A stretch of DNA of 64,000 bases from Telluria mixta (GTDB lineage Bacteria; Pseudomonadota; Gammaproteobacteria; Burkholderiales; Burkholderiaceae_D). Below are positions 55,945 to 64,000 of this stretch, one piece after another. The stretch is taken from contig NZ_CP119520.1 in assembly GCF_029223865.1 (NCBI RefSeq), forward strand, positions 3,596,001 through 3,660,000, given 5' to 3'. The notes beneath the pieces are model-generated. The model was not told the origin of the DNA. It did no database searches and was given only the letters and a program-made list of their open reading frames with translations. How positions within the stretch are numbered: position 1 is the first letter of the stretch; each line of letters begins with the position of its first letter. The translations under genes and the position numbers were made by a program.

Positions 55945-56808
55945 TCAGCCCAGCGACTGGCTGAGCAGTGCGAAGCGCGTCATGGATGGGTCGGGGCGGG
56001 GCGCCTCGCCGCGCACGAGCACCGGTACGGTTGCGTCCACTTGCACCAGACCCATGTCCGTCAGCCAGGGACTCAGGCCGCTGGCGTCGGGAACATCGAG
56101 GCGCATGAACGAACCGGCACGCGAACCGGCCCAGTGCGCGATCAGCGCCTTGGCGCGTTCGGCGTCCGGTGCGACCACCGGGCCGATCACATGGCCGAGC
56201 CCGAACTTGCGCAGCGCGGCGTAGCCGATCAACTCCCCATAGCGGTCGATGGCGACCAGGCTCGCGACGCCCATCAGGTGCTTGAGCGAGACGGTGCTCG
56301 ACCTGCCGAGCGCGCGCCGGGACAGGGCGGCCAGCGCGGGTTCGTCGCGCGGGCCGATGGGGCGGATCCGCTCCCCTTCACCCAGCAGCACGAACGGCGT
56401 GCGGAACACGCTGCCCTGGTGCTGGTGGACGCAGCCGATCCGCACGAAGCCGAGGCTCTCGCAAAACGCATGGTGTTCGGCGGTGGCATGGAGCAGGACA
56501 TTGCGCTCGCCCGTTTCGCGCATGATGCGCGCCATCAGTGCGCGGCCGATGCCGGCCTTCTGGCGCTCGGGGGCGACGATCACCATGCCCACCGACGCGT
56601 AGTCCTGGCCGTACAGCCAGCACATCACCGTGCCGATCACGCCGGTCTCGTCTTCCGCGACGATGCCTTCGCCCAGGCCGTGGACGAACTTCCAGTCTTC
56701 GAGCCGGTGCGGCCACAGCACCGACAGCGACAGTTTATGCGCTGCCGGCAGGTCGTCGGCGGTCATGCGGCGATACTGGACGGCGCTATCGGTCGTGCGA
56801 TTTTTCAT
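55945..56808 (-). CDS. Two-domain GNAT acetyltransferase (copy 2)
   Basis: A 287-residue protein similar to copy 1 along its entire length. The first domain has RQKAGIGRALM and the C-terminal half has VIGPVVAPDAERAKALIAHW. GGGAG lies 8 bases before the ATG at 56808; the upstream frame extension is unsupported. It is the first gene of the minus-strand arm and diverges from the ALDH at 57050. Confidence 0.85.
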   Translation of the reverse strand: MKNRTTDSAVQYRRMTADDLPAAHKLSLSVLWPHRLEDWKFVHGLGEGIVAEDETGVIGTVMCWLYGQDYASVGMVIVAPERQKAGIGRALMARIMRETGERNVLLHATAEHHAFCESLGFVRIGCVHQHQGSVFRTPFVLLGEGERIRPIGPRDEPALAALSRRALGRSSTVSLKHLMGVASLVAIDRYGELIGYAALRKFGLGHVIGPVVAPDAERAKALIAHWAGSRAGSFMRLDVPDASGLSPWLTDMGLVQVDATVPVLVRGEAPRPDPSMTRFALLSQSLG

Positions 56809-56975
56809 GCGATTTGCTCCCGCTTGGCTCTTCAGTGACGGCCATATTGCCACACCCGGATGGCGCTGGCGACGGGGGAATGCAAATCCAAACATTCGGC
56901 CATGGGCGGCGGCGAAAGCGTGCTTTGTGCTGGCTCGTCGGTCCTCAACCGCACAAAATGCTTCGGGGGGCACCC

Positions 56976-56981
56976 TATAAT
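56976..56981 (+). promoter_or_regulatory. -10 box for the plus-strand arm
   Basis: A perfect TATAAT lies 69 bases before the ALDH start in the 241-base divergent region. A -35 is not clear, which would fit activation by a regulator such as the Lrp-type protein. Confidence 0.45.
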
Positions 56982-57049
56982 CTTCGCATACAGGTGGGTT
57001 GCCCGCATCGGCCGGGCGGCCCTGTTCGCACGAGAGAAAGGGGCAGTGA

Positions 57050-58525
57050 ATGGAAGGCTTCGACCCGAATGAGGTTGACGTGCGCATGGCGCATTTTATC
57101 CATGGACGCTTGGTGGAGGGGGCCGGCGAGTTGCCGGTGCAGCGGCCTTCCGATGGCCGGATCTATGCCGCGCTGCCGGTCGCCGGAGCGGATCTCGTCG
57201 ACCAGGCCGTGCAGGACGCGTCGCGGGCGTTCAAGACCAGCGACTGGAGCCGTTGCGCACCGCGCGAACGGGCGCGCATCCTGCGCCGCTGGGCCGACCT
57301 GATCGAGGCCGATGTGCAAACGCTGGCGCGCCTGGAAGCCGTCGGTTCGACCCGTCCCGTCAAGGATGCGGCATCCTGGGATGTGCCCTTCACCGCCGAC
57401 GGCATCCGCTTCTTCGCCGAGTGGGCCGACAAGATCGGCGGCGATGTCGCAGCGACCCGTAGCGACAACCTCGGCATGACGATCGCCGAGCCCTATGGCG
57501 TGGTCGGCGCCATCGCGCCCTGGAACCTGCCGCTGGTGATGGCATCCTGGAAGGTGGCGCCGGCGCTGGCTGCCGGTAACGCGGTGGTATTGAAACCGTC
57601 CGAGCTCACGCCGTTCAGCGTCCTGCGCCTGGCGGAACTGGCGGTTGCCGCCGGCGTGCCGGCGGGGATTTTCAATATCGTGCAGGGCGACGGCCGCACC
57701 ACGGGCGACGCCCTGTGCCGCCATCCGCAGGTGGCCAAGATGACCTTCACGGGTTCGACCCGCACCGGCGCGGCCATCATGGCGGCATGCGCGGAGAGCG
57801 GCACCAAGCCGGTGACGCTGGAACTGGGTGGCAAGAGTCCGCAAATCGTGTTCGCCGATGCGCCCGACCTGGAAAAGACCGTGCGCACCGTGGCGCGCGC
57901 GATCACGCTGAATGCCGGCCAGGTGTGCGTGGCCGGTTCGCGCCTGATCGTGCAGCGCGCCGTCGCCGAACGCTTCATCGAGCGCCTCGCCGCCGTGTTC
58001 GCCGAACTCCAGGCCGGGCCGACCTGGGATGCCGGCGCATCCCTGAGCCCGATCATCAACCTGCGCGAAATGCAGCGCATCGACGGCATCGTGCAACGTG
58101 GCGTGGCGGCCGGCGCCGAGATCGTGGCGGGCGGCCGCGCCATCCAGGTCGGCGGCGATGGTGCCTATTACCAGCCCACGATCCTGACCCGGGTCGACAG
58201 CGCGATGGACGCGGTGCAGAACGAGATCTTCGGCCCGGTCATCACCGTGCAGGTGTTCGACGACGAGGACCAGGCCCTGGCCCTGGCCGACCACCCGGAC
58301 TACGGCCTGGCCGCCGGCATCCATACGGCCGATATCGGCCGCGCCATGCGACTGGCGCGCGGCATCGAAGCGGGGACGGTGTGGATCAACCGCTATGGGC
58401 GCAGCGCCGACTACGTCATTCCCACCGGTGGCTACAAGCGCTCCGGCATCGGCAAGGACCTGGGGCGCCAGGCCTACGAAGCGAACCTGCATTTCAAGAG
58501 CGTGCTGGTGGATTTCGCGGCCTGA
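57050..58525 (+). CDS. NAD-dependent aldehyde dehydrogenase
   Basis: A 491-residue ALDH. The catalytic Cys is in NAGQVCVAGSR and the Glu in LELGGKSPQIV. APWNLPLVMASWKVAPALAAGNAVVLKPSE and TFTGSTRTGAAI are the cofactor site. It resembles PuuC/betaine-aldehyde-type enzymes and differs from the GabD-like copy at 50047. A ribosome binding site (AAAGGGGCAG) precedes the ATG; ATG 57086 is a shorter option. It is the first gene of the plus-strand arm. Confidence 0.9.
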   Translation: MEGFDPNEVDVRMAHFIHGRLVEGAGELPVQRPSDGRIYAALPVAGADLVDQAVQDASRAFKTSDWSRCAPRERARILRRWADLIEADVQTLARLEAVGSTRPVKDAASWDVPFTADGIRFFAEWADKIGGDVAATRSDNLGMTIAEPYGVVGAIAPWNLPLVMASWKVAPALAAGNAVVLKPSELTPFSVLRLAELAVAAGVPAGIFNIVQGDGRTTGDALCRHPQVAKMTFTGSTRTGAAIMAACAESGTKPVTLELGGKSPQIVFADAPDLEKTVRTVARAITLNAGQVCVAGSRLIVQRAVAERFIERLAAVFAELQAGPTWDAGASLSPIINLREMQRIDGIVQRGVAAGAEIVAGGRAIQVGGDGAYYQPTILTRVDSAMDAVQNEIFGPVITVQVFDDEDQALALADHPDYGLAAGIHTADIGRAMRLARGIEAGTVWINRYGRSADYVIPTGGYKRSGIGKDLGRQAYEANLHFKSVLVDFAA

Positions 58526-58536
58526 AGGGGGCCGAT

Positions 58537-58604
58537 ATTGGCGCGGCAATATATGCTGCCGTGGTCGGGAAATACCATGCATTCTGTGTTTTGAGCGCGC
58601 CAAT
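58537..58604. repeat. 9-bp inverted repeat in an intergenic region
   Basis: ATTGGCGCG (58537-58545) and CGCGCCAAT (58596-58604) are exact reverse complements 50 bases apart, between the ALDH and HAD genes. They may be operator half-sites or a loop in RNA. No regulator is assigned. Confidence 0.35.
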
Positions 58605-58710
58605 ACAAGAGATTCACCGACGTCCGCAATGATTAAATCGTAGTCAGCCGGCAGCGTTCTCGGACGTGCTTTCGGACCCGGATTGAACATCGACTAAAGG
58701 AACCATCAAC

Positions 58711-59382
58711 ATGACTACGCACCTGCGGCCCAAATACATTTCGTTCGACTGCTACGGCACGCTGATCAATTTCCGCATGTCGGACGTGGCGCGCGAACTC
58801 TTCGCCGACCGCATCGGGCCCGAACAGATGCAGCAGTTCACCCGGGATTTTTCCGCGTATCGCCTGGACGAAGTCATGGGTGACTGGAAGCCGTATGACG
58901 AGATCCTGTGCAACGCCGTGCAGCGCACCTGCAAGCACTGGGGGATCGAATACCGCGACAACGAAGGCATGACGTTCTACGACGCTGTGCCGACCTGGAA
59001 CCCGCACGCGGATGTACCAGGCGCGCTGGCCAGGCTGGCTACGGAATACAAGCTGGTGATCCTGTCGAACGCGATGGACGAGCAGCTTCCGCACAGCATC
59101 GAAAAACTGGGCGCCCCGTTCCACCGCGTCTACACGGCGCAGCAGGCCGGCGCCTACAAGCCGCGCCTGCAGGCGTTCGAATACATGCTCGACCAGTTGG
59201 GCTGCAGCCCGGACGACATCCTGCACGTGTCGTCGAGCCCGCGCTACGACCTGATGTCCGCGCATGACATGGGCATCAAGAACAAGGTCTTCGTCAACCG
59301 CGGCCACGAACCGGGCACGCCCGGTTACGACTACCACGAAATCAAGGACCTGAGCGGCCTGCCGGGTTTGGTCGGGCTGTAA
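58711..59382 (+). CDS. HAD hydrolase, type II haloacid dehalogenase-like
   Basis: A 223-residue HAD-superfamily protein. The nucleophile Asp is at 13 in SFDCYGTL, the second motif is LSNAMD, and Lys is in GAYKPRL. It matches the (S)-2-haloacid dehalogenase type II branch, whose members also act as phosphatases; the true substrate is unknown. The ribosome binding site AAAGGA precedes the ATG. It lies between the ALDH and the flavoprotein. Confidence 0.87.
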   Translation: MTTHLRPKYISFDCYGTLINFRMSDVARELFADRIGPEQMQQFTRDFSAYRLDEVMGDWKPYDEILCNAVQRTCKHWGIEYRDNEGMTFYDAVPTWNPHADVPGALARLATEYKLVILSNAMDEQLPHSIEKLGAPFHRVYTAQQAGAYKPRLQAFEYMLDQLGCSPDDILHVSSSPRYDLMSAHDMGIKNKVFVNRGHEPGTPGYDYHEIKDLSGLPGLVGL

Positions 59383-59407
59383 ACGATGACCATCACGGGA
59401 CGCTGCG

Positions 59408-60685
59408 ATGAAGCTTGAATCCTATTGGCTCGATACCGCCCCCGTCTTCGGCGCGGGCGACCAGGGGGCCGTTGCCGGACGTGCCGACGTGGTGGTGGTC
59501 GGCGGCGGCTTTACCGGCTTGTCCGCCGCACTGGCGCTGGCCCGCCGCGGCGCGTCGGTAACGGTGCTGGAAGCCGGGCGCGTGATCGGGGAAGCCTCCG
59601 GCCGCAACGGCGGCCATTGCAGCAGCGGCCTCGCGCACGATTTCGGCGCGCTGGCGGCGCGCCTGGGCGTGGACAAGGCGCGCGACTTCCACCGCGCGTA
59701 TTGCGCGGCCTTCCATACGGTGGCGGGCATCGTCCGCGACGAAGGCATCGACTGCGATTTTGCCGTCGTCGGCAAACTGAAACTCGCCGCCAAGCCCGAG
59801 CATTACGACAAGCTGGCGCGCGCCTGCGAGCTGCTGCGACGCGAGGGCGAGGCGGACGTGCGCATGGTGGAGCCGGCGCACATCGGCTCGGAAATCGGGT
59901 CGGACAAGTTTTACGGCGGGATGCTGCAGGCGAACAGTGCGCAGATGCACATGGGGAAGTTCGGCGTCGGCCTGGCGCAGGCCGCCGTGCGCGCGGGCGC
60001 GCGCGTGTTCGAGCAGGCGCCCGTCACGCGCCTCGAACGCCTGCCCGACGGCGGGTTCCGCGTCACCAGTGCGCGCGGCGTGATCGAAGCCGGGCAAGTG
60101 CTGCTGGCGACGGGGAATTCCCGAACCGGTCCGTTCTCCCATTTCCGCCGCCGGATGATTTCCGTCGGCAGCTTCATCATCGCCACCGAGCCGCTGCCGG
60201 CGGAGACGATCCGGCGCCTGCTGCCGCATCGCCGCAACTACGTCACCTCGAGGATCATCGGCAATTACTTCCGCCTGTCGCCGGATAACCGCCTGGTGTT
60301 CGGCGGGCGCGCGCGCTTCGCCATGTCCAATCCCCGGTCCGACGCGAAGAGCGGCGCGGTCCTGCGTGCCGCCATGGAGGACATGTTCCCCCAACTGGCA
60401 GGGATCGGCATCGACTATTGCTGGGGTGGCCTCGTCGACATGACGGCGGACCGCCTGCCGCGCGCAGGCGAGCATCAGGGCATGTATTTCGCCACCGGCT
60501 ACAGTGGCCATGGCGTGCAGATGTCGGTCCACATGGGGCAGGTGATGGCCGATGTCATGGCCGGCAAGCCCGAGCGTAATCCGTGGCGCACGCTGGAATG
60601 GCCGGCCATCACCGGCCACTTCGGCTCGCCGTGGTTCCTGCCGTTCGTCGGCGCCTACTACCGGTTCCAGGACTGGCGGCATTGA
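59408..60685 (+). CDS. FAD-dependent amine/amino acid oxidase (PuuB/DAO-type)
   Basis: A 425-residue flavoprotein. The FAD-binding motif VVVGGGFTGLSAALALARRG is near 28-47, followed by EASGRNGGHC, a signature of gamma-glutamylputrescine oxidase and related enzymes. The C-terminal CWGGLVDMTADRLPR and ATGYSGHGVQMS match too. It would oxidise an amine to an aldehyde or imine with release of ammonia and hydrogen peroxide. It sits 25 bases after the HAD gene and 7 bases before the permease. Confidence 0.9.
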   Translation: MKLESYWLDTAPVFGAGDQGAVAGRADVVVVGGGFTGLSAALALARRGASVTVLEAGRVIGEASGRNGGHCSSGLAHDFGALAARLGVDKARDFHRAYCAAFHTVAGIVRDEGIDCDFAVVGKLKLAAKPEHYDKLARACELLRREGEADVRMVEPAHIGSEIGSDKFYGGMLQANSAQMHMGKFGVGLAQAAVRAGARVFEQAPVTRLERLPDGGFRVTSARGVIEAGQVLLATGNSRTGPFSHFRRRMISVGSFIIATEPLPAETIRRLLPHRRNYVTSRIIGNYFRLSPDNRLVFGGRARFAMSNPRSDAKSGAVLRAAMEDMFPQLAGIGIDYCWGGLVDMTADRLPRAGEHQGMYFATGYSGHGVQMSVHMGQVMADVMAGKPERNPWRTLEWPAITGHFGSPWFLPFVGAYYRFQDWRH

Positions 60686-60692
60686 GGAGAGA

Positions 60693-61658
60693 ATGGTCAT
60701 GATCCTGAAAAGCGATGCGATGCGCCTGATCGCGAACCGGATCGGCGTCGGGCTGCTGACGCTGCTTGCGGTGTCGGTGGTGGTGTTCGCCATCACCAGT
60801 TTGCTGCCGGGCGACGCGGCCCAGGCCATGCTGGGGCAGGAGTCGACGCCGGAACTGCTGGCGGCGCTGCGTGCCAGGTTCGGCCTGGACCAGCCCGGCT
60901 ACGTGCGCTATGCCCGCTGGCTGGGCGGCATGCTGCTGGGCGACCCCGGCCATGCGCTGGCCAACGGCCTGCCGGTGGCCCAACTGATCGGCGCGCGGCT
61001 GCCCAATTCGCTGATGCTGGCGGCGGCCACGACGGCAGTCTCGGTGCCGCTGGCGCTGATCGTCGGCGTGACCAGCGCCATGTTCCGCGGTTCGTTGTAC
61101 GACCGTGTGGTGAACATGGCCACCGTGTGGGTGGTCTCGGTGCCGGAATTCCTGATCGCCACGGTGGCGGTGCTTGTCTTCGCCGTCAAGCTGCACTGGC
61201 TGGCCGCCCTGTCGCGCCCGGACGACATCGCGACCCTGGGCCAGTTCATCCGCGTGTACGCCATGCCGGTGCTGACCCTGTGCTGCGTGATCGTGGCGCA
61301 GATGGCGCGCATGACCCGCGCCGCCGTGATCGACCAGCTGACGTCGTCCTATATCGAGATGGCGCGCCTGAAGGGCGTGCGGCCGGTGCGCATGGTGCTG
61401 ACCCATGCCTTGCCGAACGCCGTGGGACCGATCGCCAACGCGGTGGCGCTGTCCCTGTCGTACCTGATCGGCGGGGTCATCATCGTCGAATCGATTTTCA
61501 ACTACCCGGGCATCGCCAGCCTCATGGTCGACTCCGTGACCGTGCGCGACATGCCGGTCGTGCAAGCCTGCGCCATGCTGTTTTGCGCCGGTTACCTGGT
61601 GTTGCTCACCGCGGCCGACCTGGCCGCCATCCTGTCCAATCCGAGACTGCGCAAATGA
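60693..61658 (+). CDS. Oligopeptide-type ABC transporter permease (DppB-like)
   Basis: A 321-residue inner-membrane permease with about six helices. The start is ATG 60693 with GAGGAG just upstream; ATG 60699 is an alternative with better spacing. The conserved EAA-type loop is EMARLKGVRPVRMVLTHALPNA. The N-terminal FAITSLLPGDAAQAMLGQ is typical of DppB/OppB. It overlaps the next permease by ATGA. Confidence 0.92.
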   Translation: MVMILKSDAMRLIANRIGVGLLTLLAVSVVVFAITSLLPGDAAQAMLGQESTPELLAALRARFGLDQPGYVRYARWLGGMLLGDPGHALANGLPVAQLIGARLPNSLMLAAATTAVSVPLALIVGVTSAMFRGSLYDRVVNMATVWVVSVPEFLIATVAVLVFAVKLHWLAALSRPDDIATLGQFIRVYAMPVLTLCCVIVAQMARMTRAAVIDQLTSSYIEMARLKGVRPVRMVLTHALPNAVGPIANAVALSLSYLIGGVIIVESIFNYPGIASLMVDSVTVRDMPVVQACAMLFCAGYLVLLTAADLAAILSNPRLRK

Positions 61659-62515
61659 CGACTTCCGTACCGCCTTCCATCGTTCCCGCCGAGGCCAGGC
61701 GCAAGCCGCGCCGGCGCCTCTCCATCGCCGGCATGGCCGGCGCCACCGTGGTGGGGTTCTGGCTGCTGATGGCCGTGCTCGGCCCCTGGCTTGCACCGGA
61801 TGACGCCGGCAACATGAACGGCGACGCGGTGTTCGCGCCCATCAGTGCGCAATATCCCCTGGGGGCCGACTTCCTCGGACGTGACATGCTGTCGCGGATC
61901 CTGCAGGGCGCGCCCTACACCGTCGGCGTGGCGCTGGCGGCGGTGCTGGTGGCCTGCATCGGCGGCACCGCGCTGGCCCTGTTCGCCGCGGCGCGCGGCG
62001 GCTGGTTCGACAGCGTCGTCAGCCGCATCGTCGACATCCAGCTCAGCATCCCGACCAAGCTGCTGGCGCTGATCATGGTCGCCGCGTTCGGCTCGTCGGT
62101 GCCGGTGCTGGTCCTGACGATCGGCATCGGCTACCTGCCCGGATCGTTTCGCATCGCGCGCTCGCTGGCCGTGAACGTGCAGGCCATGGAATACGTGCAG
62201 GCCGCCCGCGCGCGCGGCGAGGGCCTGGCCTACATCACGTTCCACGAGATGCTGCCCAACATGCTGCGCCCGGTGCTGGCCGACTTCGGCCTGCGCTTCC
62301 TGTTCATCGTCCTGCTGCTGAGCGGCCTGAGCTTCCTGGGCCTGGGCGTGCAGCCGCCGGACGCCGACTGGGGTTCGCTGGTGCGGGAAAACATCATCGG
62401 CCTGAGCGAAGGGTCGCCGGCCGTGATCGTGCCGGCCATCGCGATCGCCACCCTGACCATCGGCGTGAACATGGCCATCGACGGGTTTGCCGGCCGCAAG
62501 CGCCGTGGAGCGTGA
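61655..62515 (+). CDS. Oligopeptide-type ABC transporter permease (DppC-like)
   Basis: A 286-residue permease with about six helices. The EAA-type loop is EYVQAARARGEGLAYITFHEMLPN, and LGADFLGRDMLSRILQGA near the start is typical of DppC. Overlap with the upstream gene (ATGA) and one base to the ATPase gene show one operon. Confidence 0.92.
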   Translation: MTTSVPPSIVPAEARRKPRRRLSIAGMAGATVVGFWLLMAVLGPWLAPDDAGNMNGDAVFAPISAQYPLGADFLGRDMLSRILQGAPYTVGVALAAVLVACIGGTALALFAAARGGWFDSVVSRIVDIQLSIPTKLLALIMVAAFGSSVPVLVLTIGIGYLPGSFRIARSLAVNVQAMEYVQAARARGEGLAYITFHEMLPNMLRPVLADFGLRFLFIVLLLSGLSFLGLGVQPPDADWGSLVRENIIGLSEGSPAVIVPAIAIATLTIGVNMAIDGFAGRKRRGA

Positions 62516-62516
62516 C

Positions 62517-64000
62517 ATGAACGAACTGGTCAAGGTATCCGGCCTGCGGGTCACGGCGCGCAACGACCTGGATGAGGAAGTCACGATCGTCCACGACGCC
62601 GCGTTTTCGATCAACAAGGGCGAGGTGCTGGCGCTGATCGGCGAATCCGGCTCGGGCAAGAGCACCATCGCGCTGGCGCTGATGGGCTATGCGCGTGGCG
62701 GCTGCCGCCTGGCCGGCGGTACGGTCAGCGTGGCCGGGCACGAGATGCTCGCGCTCGGCGAGCGCCAGCTGGCCGCGCTGCGCGGGCGCACCGTGGCCTA
62801 TATCGCGCAAAGCGCCGCGGCGTCGTTCAACCCGTCCAGGCGCATCATGGACCAGGTGATCGAGAGCGCGCTGATCCACCGCCTGATGCCGCGCGCGGCG
62901 GCCGAGGCCAAGGCGGTCGAACTGTTCCGCGAGCTGGCCTTGCCCGACCCGGAGAACATCGGGCAGCGCTACCCGCACCAGGTGTCGGGCGGCCAGCTGC
63001 AACGCCTGATGGCGGCGATGGCGCTGATCACCGATCCCGAACTGGTGATCCTGGACGAGCCGACCACGGCGCTGGACGTGACCACGCAGATCGAGGTGCT
63101 GCGCGCCTTCAAGAAGGTCGTGCAGGAGCGCGGCAGCACGGCGGTGTACGTCTCGCACGACCTGGCGGTGGTGGCGCAGATGGCGGACCGCATCGTGGTG
63201 CTGCGCCACGGCGAGATCCAGGAAAACGGCGCGACGGCGCAGATCCTGTCCGCGCCCGCGCACCCCTACACGCGCAGCCTGCTGGCGGCGATCGCGCCGG
63301 CGGCGCGACAGGCCGCCGTGCAGGTCAAGGCGCCGCAGGCGCGGCCGCTGCTGGAAGTGCGCGGCCTGGCGGCGCGCTACGGCACGGGCAAGGGCGGGGC
63401 GCCGGTCAAGCGCGTGCTGGAGGACATCGACCTGGCGATCCCGCGCGGCGCCACCATCGGCGTCATCGGCGAATCCGGTTGCGGCAAGACCACGCTGGCG
63501 CGCGCGCTGGCCGGCATGGTGGCGCCATCGCAGGGCCAGATCCTGCTGGACGGGGACGCGCTGGCGCCGACGCTGGAAGGGCGCACGCGCGAACAGTGCC
63601 GGCGCATCCAGTTCGTGTTCCAGAACGCCGACACCGCGCTCAACCCGCGCCATTCGATCGAGCGCATCCTGGGCCGCCCGCTCGAGTTCTACCACGGCAT
63701 GACTGGCGATGCGCGGCGCCGGCGCGTGCTGCAATTGCTCGACCTGGTGAAGCTGCCGGCGGCCGTGGCCGGGCGCCTGCCGGGCGAACTGTCGGGGGGC
63801 CAGAAGCAGCGCATCAACCTGGCGCGCGCGCTGGCGGCGCAGCCGGACCTGATCCTGTGCGACGAAGTCACGTCGGCGCTCGACACCGTGGTGGGCGCGG
63901 CGATCCTGGAACTGATGGCCGAACTGCGCAGGGAACTGAACGTCTCGTACATGTTCATCAGCCACGACATCAACACGGTGCGGTCCATCTGCGACGAGAT
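62517..64000 (+). CDS. Fused double-ATPase of the peptide ABC importer, 3' end outside window
   Basis: The frame is open to the window end (494 codons visible). It encodes two ATPase domains in one chain, as in fused DppD-DppF proteins. First domain: Walker A GESGSGKST (42-50), signature VSGGQLQR, Walker B LVILDEPTTALD. Second domain: Walker A GESGCGKTT, signature LSGGQKQR, Walker B LILCDEVTSALD. A linker of about 40 residues separates them. The ATG follows the DppC-like stop by one base. The solute-binding protein is not seen in the window. Confidence 0.93.
   Translation, partial: MNELVKVSGLRVTARNDLDEEVTIVHDAAFSINKGEVLALIGESGSGKSTIALALMGYARGGCRLAGGTVSVAGHEMLALGERQLAALRGRTVAYIAQSAAASFNPSRRIMDQVIESALIHRLMPRAAAEAKAVELFRELALPDPENIGQRYPHQVSGGQLQRLMAAMALITDPELVILDEPTTALDVTTQIEVLRAFKKVVQERGSTAVYVSHDLAVVAQMADRIVVLRHGEIQENGATAQILSAPAHPYTRSLLAAIAPAARQAAVQVKAPQARPLLEVRGLAARYGTGKGGAPVKRVLEDIDLAIPRGATIGVIGESGCGKTTLARALAGMVAPSQGQILLDGDALAPTLEGRTREQCRRIQFVFQNADTALNPRHSIERILGRPLEFYHGMTGDARRRRVLQLLDLVKLPAAVAGRLPGELSGGQKQRINLARALAAQPDLILCDEVTSALDTVVGAAILELMAELRRELNVSYMFISHDINTVRSICDE

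Overview
The window looks like the chromosome of a high-GC betaproteobacterium of the order Burkholderiales, most likely an Oxalobacteraceae member of the Massilia type. This is inferred from pyrG-kdsA-eno-ftsB, dapA-bamC and htpX-yciO-M50-trpS gene orders, a separate type-2 leuA, chemoreceptors ending in W-E-E/T-F, and the recall that both palindromic repeat types seen here (2220-2273 and 26612-26731) occur in that group. No rRNA, tRNA, CRISPR array or insertion sequence was recognised.

Positions 1-17085 hold mixed regulatory and metabolic genes: the end of a hybrid sensor kinase, a PLP-dependent dehydratase, two VOC proteins, a PhzF-like protein, a stand-alone error-prone polymerase (dnaE2) behind a LexA-type box, leuA behind an attenuation leader peptide, two chemoreceptors flanking an M20 hydrolase and a PRC-barrel protein, and an M48 protease with a YjgN-like membrane protein. 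Positions 17242-35848 are mostly core housekeeping: pyrG, kdsA, eno, ftsB, dps, hslO, a gamma-carbonic anhydrase, htpX, yciO, an M50-like protein, trpS, dapA, bamC, roxA and slyD. Positions 35894-42161 hold mutS with a coupled degenerate phosphoesterase and a TonB-dependent receptor with an unusual leader.

From about 42240 to 44020 the sequence becomes visibly AT-richer. It carries a short orphan ORF and a LuxR-type regulator with an altered receiver site, followed by a large PAS-GGDEF-EAL protein. Positions 47123-64000 form a divergent catabolic cluster. The minus-strand arm has two paralogous acetyltransferases, a class III aminotransferase broken by a single-base frameshift, an Lrp-type regulator, a TtuC-like dehydrogenase, a GabD-like aldehyde dehydrogenase, an aspartoacylase-family deacylase and a PepSY/flavin/2Fe-2S fusion reductase. 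The plus-strand arm has an aldehyde dehydrogenase, a HAD hydrolase, an amine-oxidase-type flavoprotein and an oligopeptide-type ABC importer whose fused double ATPase runs off the window end. Together these suggest import, deacylation, deamination and oxidation of an amine or N-acyl amino compound. The substrate is not visible from sequence.

The observations most worth following are the leucine leader peptide that seems to be translated from a leaderless transcript, the degenerate members of enzyme families (M50, metallophosphoesterase, receiver domain), terminators placed in 5' leaders, and the divergent catabolic cluster with its frameshifted transaminase.
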